NCBI RefSeq assembly: GCF_001440545.1
Contig: NZ_LKHP01000005.1
Coordinates: 83,544 to 147,543 of the forward strand
Length of the DNA stretch: 64,000 nt
Reading direction: 5' to 3'
From: Caloramator mitchellensis
GTDB lineage: Bacteria; Bacillota; Clostridia; Clostridiales; Caloramatoraceae
Program-made: the position numbers and the translations under genes
In this document: in pieces, positions 54,573 to 63,175 of the stretch
Numbering within the stretch: the first letter of the stretch is position 1
How the letters are laid out: each line of letters starts with the position of its first letter
The notes under the pieces: model-generated
Databases searched by the model: none
Told to the model about the DNA's origin: nothing
Seen by the model: the letters and a program-made list of their open reading frames with translations, nothing else

Positions 54573-55572
54573 CGTCTCCACCTCTTGATACTATTATTTC
54601 TCCTGCTTCATCAAGTCTTCTTATAACCGCAACAATGCCCTGCTGTGCCTTTTCAACATCCATAAGTCTTACAGGTCCCATGAATTCTAAATCTTCCTTT
54701 AAAGATTGTGCTGCACGCTTTGACATATTGTTGAATATAATATTTTGAACTTCTTCTGAGGCACCCTTTAGAGCAAGTGCTAAATCCTTCTGGTCTACTT
54801 CTCTTAGTATGCGCTGTATAGAAGCATTGTCGAGCGTAATGATGTCTTCGAATACAAACATGCTTTCCCTGATTTTTTCTGCAAGCTCTGGTTGTTCTCT
54901 ATCAAGCTCATCAAGTATTGATTTTTCTGTTCCTCTATCAACATTATTAATAATTTCAACAAGAGTTTGAACACCACCAATTTGTTGAAAGTCTGGCCTA
55001 ATTACATTTGATAGTTTCTTTTCAAGTATATCTTCAACTTCTTCTATAAACATCGGTGAGGTGTTGCTCATTGTAGCAATTCTTTTGGCTACATCTGCTT
55101 GTAAATCCTCAGGAAGACCTGATAGAATTTGTGCTGCCTTATCTGGCTGTAAATAACAAAGTATCAATGAAATAGTTTGTGGATGTTCATTAATTATTAC
55201 ATTTAATAGCTGACTTGCATCGGCCTTTCTAGCAATACCAAAAGGTCTATACTGCTGAGTAATTTCAGAAACCTTATCAATTATCTCAATTGCCTTTTGT
55301 GTTCCAAGAGCCTTTGCAAGAAGAGTTTTTGCGTATTCAAATCCACCTTCTATTATATAATCCTTAGCTTTATTCAAATTTACAAATTCCTTTAATACTT
55401 CTTCCTTAATCTCTCTCTTAACTTTTGGCATATTCGCAATTTCAAAAGTTATCTTTTGTATTTCTGTTTCGGGAAGTTTCTTTAAAATAGGTGCTGAGGC
55501 CTCAGGGCCAAGGCTAATAAACAGTATTGCAGCCTTTTGAACTCCCGATAGTTTACTTGAATCCTTTGGCAT
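54556..55572 (-). CDS. fliG: flagellar motor switch protein FliG
   Basis: 338 aa. Three FliG domains: KAAILFISLGPEASAPILKK, the middle EHPQTISLILCYLQPDKAAQ, and the C-terminal torque domain with LDNASIQRILREVDQKDLAL and EDLEFMGPVRLMDVEKAQQ. It joins the MS ring to the rotor and meets MotA. Its partners FliM and FliN are not in the window. ATG 55572 lies 6 nt behind GAGGTG. Confidence 0.95.
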   Translation of the reverse strand: MPKDSSKLSGVQKAAILFISLGPEASAPILKKLPETEIQKITFEIANMPKVKREIKEEVLKEFVNLNKAKDYIIEGGFEYAKTLLAKALGTQKAIEIIDKVSEITQQYRPFGIARKADASQLLNVIINEHPQTISLILCYLQPDKAAQILSGLPEDLQADVAKRIATMSNTSPMFIEEVEDILEKKLSNVIRPDFQQIGGVQTLVEIINNVDRGTEKSILDELDREQPELAEKIRESMFVFEDIITLDNASIQRILREVDQKDLALALKGASEEVQNIIFNNMSKRAAQSLKEDLEFMGPVRLMDVEKAQQGIVAVIRRLDEAGEIIVSRGGDDAIIL

Positions 55573-55577
55573 AGCAA

Positions 55578-57146
55578 TCACCTCTCATCCTCAGCTAACC
55601 ATGTCTTAATAAGTTCAACTACTTGTTCTGGTTTCTTAGCTGCATAATTTCTAATTTCCTTTTCAAGGTCCATTTCTTCATCTGAATCTGATAAAAGCGG
55701 TTCATATGATGCAGGCTGCTTTGGTAAAACATCTGAGATTACAACGTCAATTCCCTGAGGTGTTTGTGCAACTAATTCTGCTTCTTCTTTATTTCTTCTT
55801 CTTCGTCTTAACATTAAAATTAAGAATGTTAAAAATGCTAAAGCAGCTGCTCCAATATAAGCATACATTTTAATCTTTTGCTGTTGTTCTATTTGCTTTT
55901 GTAGCGCTTCTATTTCCTGCTGGGCTTTTAATTTATCCTCATTATTAAATGCCAATGCTTCAATATTTATCTGGTCGCCTCTTTGTTCGTCATATCCTGT
56001 AGCTGCTGCAACTATATTTTTTATTGTTGTTTTCTCGGCATCATTTAAAGTTCCATCTATTACAACAGAAACTGTCAATCTCTTAACTTCTCCAGGAGCC
56101 TTTAACACCTTTTCTTCTGTTTGTCCAATTTCATAATTTGTAAGTTCTTCTTCCTTAGATGAGTTTGAAGACTGATTCCCGCTTGAGCCAACTGTATTGC
56201 TCATATTGTTATCAATAGGACTAGAGCCGGTCCCTGTTCCTGCTGAATCCGAAGTTGATTCTTTAATCTTGTGTTGACTTCTAATTACAGCATCTTTGTC
56301 GTATGATATGGTTGTGATTGTCTTTGAATCGAAATCCATGTCAGCATTTATCTTAACAGTAACCTTATTCCTACCAAAAACAGATTCAAGCATGTCTAAA
56401 ACATCCTTTTGAAGCTGTCCTTCAAATTGTTTTTCAATCTCTCTCTGTTTTAGGGCTGAAGATGTTCCTGTTAAGGTATCGTCAAATAAACCTTCTGATA
56501 AAAGGTTCATGTTGCTATCAATTACTTCAACATTTTCCTTTGGAAGATTCTTAATAGAACCTGAAATTAGAGCAACAATCGCTTTTACCTTTTCAGGGGT
56601 CAGCGTATTAGTCCCCTTAAGCTTTAAAGTTACGGATGCACTTGCCTTTTCACTTTCCCTTGCAAATATAGTCTCATCAGGCAAAACAAGGTGCACCCTT
56701 GCCTTTTCAACCTCTTCAAAGCTCTCAATAGTCCTTGCCAACTCATCCTGAAGCGCCCTTTGATACATAACCTTAGCTTCAGTGTCAGTTACCCCAAATT
56801 TGCTCTGGTCAAACAAACTCCAACCTTGTCCTGATGATGGAAAATAACCGTTTTCAAGGACAGTTAATCTTAATTCATCCACTTGGCTTTCTGGAACGAG
56901 AATTGAATCTCCTTGTATTTTGTATGAAATTTTCTGCTCCTTAAGTTTACTTATTATTGCGTTGGAATCCTGCGGTTGAAGGTTTGAAAACAAAACCCCA
57001 TATTTAACCCTAGTTAAATATGTTGTTGAAATTATTATTGCAGCTAATAAAAAAGTAAAAAGAGAGATTATTGCTATTTTTCTTCCCTTCGTGGCATTCT
57101 TCCATTTTTCTAATAAACTATTTAAAATTTGCTTTATTTTGTCCAT
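55578..57146 (-). CDS. fliF: flagellar MS-ring protein FliF
   Basis: 522 aa. Membrane helices near residues 23-43 (IAIISLFTFLLAAIIISTTY) and ~430-450 (YAYIGAAALAFLTFLILMLR). Ring-building motifs lie between (LTVLENGYFPSSGQGWSLFD, RTIESFEEVEKARVHLVLP). The C-terminal tail binds FliG. Overlaps the fliG frame slightly. Confidence 0.95.
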   Translation of the reverse strand: MDKIKQILNSLLEKWKNATKGRKIAIISLFTFLLAAIIISTTYLTRVKYGVLFSNLQPQDSNAIISKLKEQKISYKIQGDSILVPESQVDELRLTVLENGYFPSSGQGWSLFDQSKFGVTDTEAKVMYQRALQDELARTIESFEEVEKARVHLVLPDETIFARESEKASASVTLKLKGTNTLTPEKVKAIVALISGSIKNLPKENVEVIDSNMNLLSEGLFDDTLTGTSSALKQREIEKQFEGQLQKDVLDMLESVFGRNKVTVKINADMDFDSKTITTISYDKDAVIRSQHKIKESTSDSAGTGTGSSPIDNNMSNTVGSSGNQSSNSSKEEELTNYEIGQTEEKVLKAPGEVKRLTVSVVIDGTLNDAEKTTIKNIVAAATGYDEQRGDQINIEALAFNNEDKLKAQQEIEALQKQIEQQQKIKMYAYIGAAALAFLTFLILMLRRRRRNKEEAELVAQTPQGIDVVISDVLPKQPASYEPLLSDSDEEMDLEKEIRNYAAKKPEQVVELIKTWLAEDER

Positions 57147-57170
57147 TTATAGCACTCCTTCACAGGTCAA

Positions 57171-57461
57171 CTATATTTGCATTCTCATTAATTCTTGATA
57201 AGCATCGACTAATTTATTTCTTATCTGGACTGCAAGTTCAAGCGTAAGCCTTGCTTCTTCTGTAGTAATCATAACCTGGTGAATATCCTGAGCCTGACCT
57301 GTTACTAAATCCATAGTTGCCTTTTCGGCTTCTATTTGCTTTTCGTTAACTTTATCCAAAGCATCTTTAAGAAAATTTTCAAAATTAAGCGTATTATTTT
57401 GAACAGAGTTAGTTTTATGGACATTGTTAAACATATTCGTTGCTATTGCATTTACTTCCAC
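57171..57461 (-). CDS. fliE: flagellar hook-basal body complex protein FliE
   Basis: 96 aa, C-terminal segment LVTGQAQDIHQVMITTEEAR followed by LTLELAVQIRNKLVDAYQEL is the FliE signature. Links the MS ring and the rod. It appears to start at GTG 57461, behind AAGG. The next in-frame ATG is at codon 10. Confidence 0.92.
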   Translation of the reverse strand: MEVNAIATNMFNNVHKTNSVQNNTLNFENFLKDALDKVNEKQIEAEKATMDLVTGQAQDIHQVMITTEEARLTLELAVQIRNKLVDAYQELMRMQI

Positions 57462-57469
57462 CTATATCA

Positions 57470-57898
57470 CTACCTTCCTATTTCAAGGGCCTTCATTGCC
57501 ATTTGTTTTGAGACATTCAATGCTGTAACATTTGCTTCAAATGCTCTCGATGCAGTTATTAAATCAACCATTTCGTTTAAAATATTTACATTGGGCATTA
57601 AGACATATCCATCTTTGTCGGCATCTGGGTGTGATGGGTCATATACCTTCTTAAGAGGGCTTGGGTCCTTTGAAACAGCTGAGACCTTAACTCCCTTTAG
57701 TTTTTCTGTCACTTTATTATTATCTATGGCTCTAACTAAATTTTCTTCAAACGAAACAACCTTTCTAACATATGGTCCACCCGAAGAAGTTCTTGTCGTT
57801 TCAGCGTTAGCAATATTATCAGCGATAACCTCCATCCTTAGCCTTTCTGCTGACATTCCGCTTGCGCTTATTCTAAATGCATTAAACAGATTATTCAT
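57470..57898 (-). CDS. flgC: flagellar basal-body rod protein FlgC
   Basis: 142 aa. N-terminal FRISASGMSAERLRMEVIAD with NIANAETTRT, middle DPSHPDADKDGYVLMPNVNI, and C-terminal ASRAFEANVTALNVSKQMA. Rod component next to FlgB. Lies 3 nt behind flgB. Confidence 0.95.
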   Translation of the reverse strand: MNNLFNAFRISASGMSAERLRMEVIADNIANAETTRTSSGGPYVRKVVSFEENLVRAIDNNKVTEKLKGVKVSAVSKDPSPLKKVYDPSHPDADKDGYVLMPNVNILNEMVDLITASRAFEANVTALNVSKQMAMKALEIGR

Positions 57899-57901
57899 TC
57901 A

Positions 57902-58312
57902 TTACCTTCTCCCTTCACTTATTACATATCTTCTCATAGCAAACCTCGAATTTGCCTGTGATACGAGAGAGTTATAAAGAATAGCATTTGCTGCTAGATT
58001 TGTCATTTCATTATCGATGTCAACATTGTTTCCGTCAGTTCTCATTGAAGTTGTGTTATCCTTTTTAATTTCATAATTCAAATTTTCAAGACTAGTTCCA
58101 TCATTTAGATGTTTACTATTTGTGGTTTTAAGCGGTAAACTTTCTCCACTAACTGCCTGCTTTAATTTGTCTTCAAAAACAACTCTGAAGGCCTTATATC
58201 CTTTTGTGTTGATATTTGCAATATTGTGTGATATAACTCTGTTTCTTGCCGATGAGGCGTCAAGAGCTTTTTTAAGCATTTCCATACTGATATTATCTAT
58301 TCCAGAAGGCAT
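57902..58312 (-). CDS. flgB: flagellar basal-body rod protein FlgB
   Basis: 136 aa. LKKALDASSARNRVISHNIA with NINTKGYKAFRVVFED is the rod-protein start motif, and NVDIDNEMTNLAANAILYN marks FlgB. First gene of the main flagellar operon. ATG 58312 is 9 nt behind AAGGAG. ATG 58321 abuts that site and is unlikely. Confidence 0.94.
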   Translation of the reverse strand: MPSGIDNISMEMLKKALDASSARNRVISHNIANINTKGYKAFRVVFEDKLKQAVSGESLPLKTTNSKHLNDGTSLENLNYEIKKDNTTSMRTDGNNVDIDNEMTNLAANAILYNSLVSQANSRFAMRRYVISEGRR

Positions 58313-58344
58313 CACCAACATCTCCTTAAAAATATTCTAATACT

Positions 58345-58373
58345 AATTTATTACAGGGTATTCCATGTGTCAA
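58345..58373 (-). promoter_or_regulatory. probable promoter of the main flagellar operon
   Basis: On the - strand TTGACA (58373-58368) and TAAATT (58350-58345) are 17 bp apart, about 35 nt before flgB. A vegetative-type promoter fits an operon that itself encodes sigma-D. The rest of 58374-58503 is AT-rich without a gene. Confidence 0.55.
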
Positions 58374-58503
58374 CAAAATTTTACTATAATTTAACATGAA
58401 ATTAAATTTTTCGATAAATACTTTTTGTTTTATTATATATTTTACAATAAAATGTGACACATTTAAATATTTTTTGTAAAATTTTTGATAATAAATTTAT
58501 GGT

Positions 58504-58538
58504 AAAAAAAATAGTCCCTATCTCAAGGACTATTTTTT
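58504..58538 (-). terminator. terminator of the flaG-fliS operon
   Basis: 12-bp stem AAAAAATAGTCC / GGACTATTTTTT with a 9-nt loop, giving eight T on the - strand. It overlaps the stop codon region of the chaperone-like gene. Confidence 0.85.
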
Positions 58539-58994
58539 GACATCTATAATATTATTGCTTTTACTAATATTTACATATCCTTCAGCCATCTTCTTTGCAT
58601 ACTCGTTTTCTTTTAGTAGATTTGAAAAAGAACTTAGTTGCTTATTTAGCTTAGTTATAATCTTATCCTGAAGTTTTTTAGTGTTTTTTATTACTTCTGC
58701 AATCTCCTTTATTATATCGTTAAATAGTTTGAACTTTTCTGCGTCCTCAATTCTCTCTATTTCATTTTTTGTAAAGTCAGTTATATTTTTCTTTAGAATA
58801 TAGATTTCCTTTAGCTGTTCTACCCTTTGGTTTGCCTTATCTATCACCTCGAGGTCAAATGAAATGTTCTGCAGTTGTTCATTATATTTATCGATATCTA
58901 TCTCCTCTTCACCTTCAAAAATACTAAGAAGAGTATAAATTTCTTTATACTTTTCAAGCTGCTTATTATACAATTCAATTATTTCATCAAACAT
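58530..58994 (-). CDS. probable flagellar export chaperone (FlgN/FliT-like)
   Basis: 154-aa helical, charged protein with no clear signature. The small all-alpha layout and the place directly behind fliS suggest a FlgN- or FliT-type chaperone for hook-filament or cap proteins. Assignment rests on position. ATG 58994 follows AGGTG. Confidence 0.5.
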   Translation of the reverse strand: MFDEIIELYNKQLEKYKEIYTLLSIFEGEEEIDIDKYNEQLQNISFDLEVIDKANQRVEQLKEIYILKKNITDFTKNEIERIEDAEKFKLFNDIIKEIAEVIKNTKKLQDKIITKLNKQLSSFSNLLKENEYAKKMAEGYVNISKSNNIIDVKK

Positions 58995-59002
58995 ACTAAC
59001 AC

Positions 59003-59383
59003 CTACTTCTTGGCTATTTTGTATGCCTCCTCAAATGTTGTCTTTAGCTCCTCTGCAAATTCCAATATTTCTTTTGCAATCTCTACATCCTTTTTTGCAT
59101 TTGCCTCAACTAATCTTCTATACATATAATCATATAATAGCATAAGGGATTTTGCCATCTCTCCCCCAAGTTCCATATTCAAAGTTGCCATAAATTCAAG
59201 TATTATATTTTGAGCCTTTATAAGGTTTTCATGTGATTTTTTAATATCCTTCTCTTCGATTCCAACTATACCAAGCTTAATAAATTTTACGAGTCCATCG
59301 TATAACATTAATAATAGTTTTTCTTTAGATGCTGTATTTATGCTATTTTGTTGATATGCGTTTAATGCGTTTGCGTAAGTCAA
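59003..59383 (-). CDS. fliS: flagellin export chaperone FliS
   Basis: 126 aa. Start ALNAYQQNSINTASKEKLLL with MLYDGLVKFIKLG, and DYMYRRLVEANAKKDVEIAK later, are the FliS hallmarks. Keeps flagellin unfolded for export; in Bacillus it also acts in FliW/CsrA control. No flagellin gene is in the window. Confidence 0.94.
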   Translation of the reverse strand: MTYANALNAYQQNSINTASKEKLLLMLYDGLVKFIKLGIVGIEEKDIKKSHENLIKAQNIILEFMATLNMELGGEMAKSLMLLYDYMYRRLVEANAKKDVEIAKEILEFAEELKTTFEEAYKIAKK

Positions 59384-59387
59384 AGTA

Positions 59388-59744
59388 TCACCCTCTTATA
59401 TCAATTATTTTTCCTGTTATATTATTTAACGAGTTCAGTATTTTTTCAACATCTCCAACTTCAGTGTCCAATATCACATTGCCCTTTTCGTCCTTCAATT
59501 TAATTTTTACCCTACCCTTTAATATTTTATATTCTAATTTAATATTATACCTGTTCAAATAAGCCGAAAATTGTTCTGCAGCCTTTTGCTGCCTTTCGTG
59601 GCTAAAGTTTTGCTCATTTTTGCTGTTGTCCTGCTTTGATTCGGCATTCTTTGCTTCGTGAACTATTCTGTCTACTATTTTAGTTTCAATCTGCTTAATC
59701 GTAAGGGGTTCAAGTTTATCAAGTGTTATAGGATTAATAGGCAT
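59388..59744 (-). CDS. FlaG-like protein in the place usually held by fliD
   Basis: 118 aa. The last ~55 residues (KLEYKILKGRVKIKLKDEKG, then GNVILDTEVGDVEKIL, GKIIDIRG) follow the same order as the FlaG domain of the upstream neighbour. I read it as a diverged FlaG paralogue. The N-terminal half is polar and unrecognised. In many operons fliD lies between flaG and fliS; here this gene does. Confidence 0.55.
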   Translation of the reverse strand: MPINPITLDKLEPLTIKQIETKIVDRIVHEAKNAESKQDNSKNEQNFSHERQQKAAEQFSAYLNRYNIKLEYKILKGRVKIKLKDEKGNVILDTEVGDVEKILNSLNNITGKIIDIRG

Positions 59745-59755
59745 CTTCCTTCCCC

Positions 59756-60094
59756 CTAACGCTTTTCATCTACGAATATGCCAAACACTTCCATCATACT
59801 TGCTATCATATCTATTATCTTCTTTGGAGGTATTTCTTTCAAAATTTCCCCAGTTTTATCGTTTATAATCTTAATCATTACATCGTTTGTTTTTTCATGT
59901 ATTTCAAATTTAAGATGAGTAGTATTAGACAAATATTCGTTTGCCTTTTCAACAGCTTTTTCTATATCTTTTCTATTAAATTTTTCTTTTGGCTCCTTTT
60001 CCTTAGCCTGATTCTCTATCTGCTGTTTTTCAACTTTAATGGGCTGCACCTCAGATGAATTTAAATTCCCTCTATTAATATTCTGGATTTCCAT
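59756..60094 (-). CDS. flaG: flagellar protein FlaG
   Basis: 112 aa. A polar N-terminal tail, then the FlaG domain LKFEIHEKTNDVMIKIINDK with TGEILKEIPPKKIIDMIASM and a FVDEKR end. FlaG influences filament length. First gene of the operon, reading from a sigma-D promoter. Ribosome site GGGGGAGA. Confidence 0.88.
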   Translation of the reverse strand: MEIQNINRGNLNSSEVQPIKVEKQQIENQAKEKEPKEKFNRKDIEKAVEKANEYLSNTTHLKFEIHEKTNDVMIKIINDKTGEILKEIPPKKIIDMIASMMEVFGIFVDEKR

Positions 60095-60126
60095 TTAATC
60101 ATCTCCCCCTATGTATCCTACTTTTA

Positions 60127-60153
60127 ATATCGGAAACAATTTAATAAACTTTA
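60127..60153 (-). promoter_or_regulatory. sigma-D (FliA-type) promoter of flaG
   Basis: On the - strand TAAA (60153-60150), a 15-bp spacer and TCCGATAT (60134-60127). The Bacillus consensus is TAAA-N14/16-GCCGATAT, so only one base differs. It lies 32 bp before flaG. Confidence 0.82.
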
Positions 60154-60183
60154 TACAATAGGTATTGCAGTGGATAAATTTTA

Positions 60184-60214
60184 CTAAAAATAAAAGAGGT
60201 ATCATCTACCTCTT
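60184..60214 (-). terminator. terminator of the NUDIX gene
   Basis: AAGAGGTA / TACCTCTT stem with a 5-nt loop, followed on the - strand by TTATTTTTA. The NUDIX stop codon lies inside it. Confidence 0.75.
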
Positions 60215-60643
60215 AATTACATTATCCTTTATATATAAAAGCTGCTTTCTAACATTATCAAACAGTTCAAGCTCAACTGCTTTATCTATATCAAACCATC
60301 CAATATCTCCATGGTTTTCTACATCCTTTATAGTATCATTTTTGGCTCTTGCAATATATACAAAATCCTCATGATAATGGTCTCCAACCTTTTCAAGCTG
60401 AACAGTAAACGGAACTGGCAGCGAATTTGCCCTTTCATCAGAAAAATCCTCAAAAACGTTTATAAATTCTATTTCAACCCCAGCTTCTTCCATTGCCTCT
60501 CTCTCTGCAGCAGCATGAATTAGCTCCCCCTCTTCAACATGCCCACCAGGTGGAAGGAAAGATTTCAGTTTTTTGTGAAATAAAAGTAGTATCTGATTTT
60601 TTGAATTTAAAATATAAACTGCAACTGCTCTATGATGGTTCAT
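60206..60643 (-). CDS. NUDIX hydrolase
   Basis: 145 aa. The Nudix box is complete: GGHVEEGELIHAAAEREAME and EAGVE, matching G-x5-E-x7-R-E-U-x-E-E-x-G-U. Cleaves a nucleoside-diphosphate-linked compound; substrate unknown. ATG 60643 is 5 nt behind TTGGAGG; the frame also runs from the TTG inside that site. Confidence 0.88.
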   Translation of the reverse strand: MNHHRAVAVYILNSKNQILLLFHKKLKSFLPPGGHVEEGELIHAAAEREAMEEAGVEIEFINVFEDFSDERANSLPVPFTVQLEKVGDHYHEDFVYIARAKNDTIKDVENHGDIGWFDIDKAVELELFDNVRKQLLYIKDNVIKR

Positions 60644-60686
60644 ATGCGCCTCCAAAAATTGTTAAACATTGAGCGTAAACATCTGA

Positions 60687-60875
60687 TTAATTAGCTTTGT
60701 TTTTCATTTCTTTTCTTACACCTTCAATTTCTTCTTCAGTTAATCCTGTTGTTTTTATTATTGTAATAATATCATGTGTTTTGTAATAATAAAATACAAA
60801 CTTTTGAAAAAAATCTTTGCAATATCCGCATTACCATAATTGTAAATTAATTGCATTTCATTAATGAATTTTGGA
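60687..60875 (-). pseudogene. frameshifted 3' remnant of an unidentified gene
   Basis: On the - strand a frame running through the istB end encodes INEMQLIYNYGNADIAKIFF. A second frame encodes KFVFYYKTHDIITIIKTTGL and TEEEIEGVRKEMKNKAN, ending at the stop 60689-60687. One extra T in the T7 run (fwd 60808-60814 region) would join them. The tail resembles ends of Rpn/PD-(D/E)XK transposase-type proteins, but I cannot name it. Confidence 0.45.
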
Positions 60876-61584
60876 ACCTCCAGCTTGGCCCTTCAAACAT
60901 TAGCAAATGACTATGATGAACCATCCTGTCAAGTATTGCATTTGTTAGCTTTTCATCGAAAAAGATGCTATTCCATTTACTAAATTCAAGGTTTGTAGTT
61001 AATATTATGCTTTTTTTCTCATAGCATCCTGCTATAACCTGGTATAATAGTTTAGCTCCTTCAATGTCAATTGGTATATAGCCCCATTCATCGCATATCA
61101 ATAGGTCTACCTGCTCTATTTGTTTTAATAATTTTTTCAATGTCCCATTATTTTTTGCATCTATTAGTTCATTAACAAGTGCAGCTGTTCTGAAGAACTT
61201 AACCTTCATATTGTTCATACAGGCAGCAACTCCAACTGCTACTGCAAGATGTGTTTTGCCTGTGCCTACTGGTCCATATAGTATTAAATTCTCTTTCTTT
61301 TTCACAAATTCTGCACTTTTGAGTGCATCTATTGTTAAATTAATTGGTATTTCAATATGGTCAAATTTATAGTTTTCAAAGGTCTTAATAACATCAAATC
61401 CTGCTTGTTTTAAATATCTATTTTTTCTTGTAGTTTCTCTATGCTTTATTTCTATTTCAAGCACTTTAGCAAGAAATTCTTCATGACTATCCGCTTGTAT
61501 AATCCCTATGCTTCTAACAATATTTGTCCCAAGCTTAAGTTCTTTGCAGTAATTTCTTATTTTATCTACTATCGCTTCGTTCAT
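60847..61584 (-). CDS. istB: IS21-family helper ATPase IstB
   Basis: 245-aa DnaC-like AAA+ ATPase that directs IstA transposition. Walker A GPVGTGKTHLAVAVGVAACM, Walker B LLICDEWGYIPID, sensor region IILTTNLEFSKW. The last eight or so codons overlap a remnant gene, so the original C-terminus may have been replaced at the junction. Overlaps istA by 4 nt (ATGA). Confidence 0.93.
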   Translation of the reverse strand: MNEAIVDKIRNYCKELKLGTNIVRSIGIIQADSHEEFLAKVLEIEIKHRETTRKNRYLKQAGFDVIKTFENYKFDHIEIPINLTIDALKSAEFVKKKENLILYGPVGTGKTHLAVAVGVAACMNNMKVKFFRTAALVNELIDAKNNGTLKKLLKQIEQVDLLICDEWGYIPIDIEGAKLLYQVIAGCYEKKSIILTTNLEFSKWNSIFFDEKLTNAILDRMVHHSHLLMFEGPSWRFQNSLMKCN

Positions 61585-63101
61585 ATTGCATACACCTGCC
61601 TATTACACAGGCTATCATATACATTGATATCTGTTTGATATTCTTTAATCTTTGGGATATTGTCGTTAAGATTTATTTCATTTATTGCAACATTCCCCAC
61701 GTTTTTAATACGATAGTAAGTTGCAATAATACTGTCTATGTCTTTAACACCATTATTTAAGGTCTCTTCTATTGCTCTTGTTGCATTTATTATTCCTAAA
61801 TGTTCATCTCCTTCTATCATTTTCATAAGTGCTTTAATACTTCGCTTTTTCCCTTCATAATCTTGACTATCTATATAGTCCTTCCAAACCTCGGGTAACT
61901 CGTTGAAAAACTTTGTATATTTTATTGCTTTAGGTCTTCTTGATAGAGCTTCAAGGTAAGGATACCACTTCATCGATTCTTTATACTTATCATAAATTCT
62001 TTCGTGAGTTACTATCGTTTTAAAGTCCTTATTCATTATTATTACTTTGTCAGCTTTAGCTTTCACAACGACTTCTACGCCTGAATAAACTGGTGATGTT
62101 GAATAAAGATTAGTTTCAAACTCTGCTTTCCCATACTTGTCAGTTATTATGGTTTTTATTCTTCCTACCTCAAATTCCTTTTCAGGAATCTTAAACATAT
62201 ATTCTTTTTCTTCATCAAGGAGCTTTAAAATCATTTCTCCCTTTCTATAATGCTCTCTTTTCATATCAATGTCCGAAAGCTTCAGCAATTCCTTATTGTA
62301 TTCATCAATATTTTCAAAATGTGGAATAGGAACAAAAAAATTTCTTCTATGGTATCCTACTTTATTTTCAACATTCCCCTTTTCGTGTCCACTATTAGGA
62401 TTGCAAAAATTAGCTTCGAATCCATAGTGTAGAGCAAATCTTTCAAATTGTTCAACCAGATTTCTCTCTCGACTTTTCCCGAATATTACTGCAGCCGAAA
62501 GATTGTCAAACCATATTTTGTATGGAACATGACCTATGTATTCGAATATCCTTTTCATCCCTTCTAAAAGGCATTCTTGATTTTCTCCCTTAAAAACCTG
62601 AGTGTAACCACCATTGCTGTATGGGAAAGTCATGTTTAAATAATGTCCTTCAATTTGTCTTCCTTTTTCATAAAACACCGCCTGGCCAAAATCAACTTGT
62701 GCTTCACCTTTAGGATGTTCAAGAGGGATATATCCTTCTTCATCCTTGTAAATTTCTTTCTTCTTCTTTGCAACATAATCTGCAATTGTTCTGTAACCTA
62801 CATTAAGAAGTTCTCCATATTCTTCTTTTAATCTTGTATAAATTCTTTTAGCAGTGTGCCTTTGTTTAACTGGAGCAGTCTTATCCATCTCTAACCATCT
62901 ATTAATTATTGGTATTACTGATTCAATCTTTTTAGGACGACCTCTTTTGTCTCCTTCTTTTTTACCTATATTCAGGTTAAAATCGTCTTTCTCAAGATAT
63001 TTCATTACTGTTCTGTAATTATGTCCAGTAATTTTTGCAATCTCATTTACTTTTTTCCCTTTACTGTAATACATTTTTTTGATATTCTTAACTTGAGTCA
63101 T
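61581..63101 (-). CDS. istA: IS21-family transposase IstA
   Basis: 506 aa. N-terminal helix-turn-helix (KGKKVNEIAKITGHNYRTVM), then a DDE core with Asp in EAQVDFGQAVFYE, Asp in KIWFDNLSAAVIF and Glu in NSGHEKGNVENKVGYH. The DDE triad is complete and the gene intact, so it could be active. ATG 63101 is 9 nt behind AAAGGA; ATG 63110 abuts it. Confidence 0.93.
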   Translation of the reverse strand: MTQVKNIKKMYYSKGKKVNEIAKITGHNYRTVMKYLEKDDFNLNIGKKEGDKRGRPKKIESVIPIINRWLEMDKTAPVKQRHTAKRIYTRLKEEYGELLNVGYRTIADYVAKKKKEIYKDEEGYIPLEHPKGEAQVDFGQAVFYEKGRQIEGHYLNMTFPYSNGGYTQVFKGENQECLLEGMKRIFEYIGHVPYKIWFDNLSAAVIFGKSRERNLVEQFERFALHYGFEANFCNPNSGHEKGNVENKVGYHRRNFFVPIPHFENIDEYNKELLKLSDIDMKREHYRKGEMILKLLDEEKEYMFKIPEKEFEVGRIKTIITDKYGKAEFETNLYSTSPVYSGVEVVVKAKADKVIIMNKDFKTIVTHERIYDKYKESMKWYPYLEALSRRPKAIKYTKFFNELPEVWKDYIDSQDYEGKKRSIKALMKMIEGDEHLGIINATRAIEETLNNGVKDIDSIIATYYRIKNVGNVAINEINLNDNIPKIKEYQTDINVYDSLCNRQVYAI

Positions 63102-63175
63102 TGTTAACATTCCTTTCTACCCCCTTTAGCCTCTCAACTAAAGGGTAGTTTATTTTTGGGATGTTGACAATGACT
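63096..63175. repeat. inverted repeat pair with a hairpin at the istA-side end
   Basis: ATGTTAACAATGACT on the - strand (63110-63096) and ATGTTGACAATGACT on the + strand (63161-63175) match at 14 of 15 bases. Between them CCCTTTAG / CTAAAGGG (63122-63145) forms an 8-bp hairpin. This is likely the terminal control region of the IS. Confidence 0.65.

Larger units (their letters stand above)
60847..63169 (-). mobile_element. IS21-family insertion sequence, istB-side end not found
   Basis: istA and istB in the usual order. The istA-side end appears to be TGTCAACATCCC (- strand from 63169), a TG-starting terminus like other IS21 members. No matching inverted end is visible beyond istB, so the element seems truncated or fused there. 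It adjoins a broken IS66 transposase. Confidence 0.75.
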
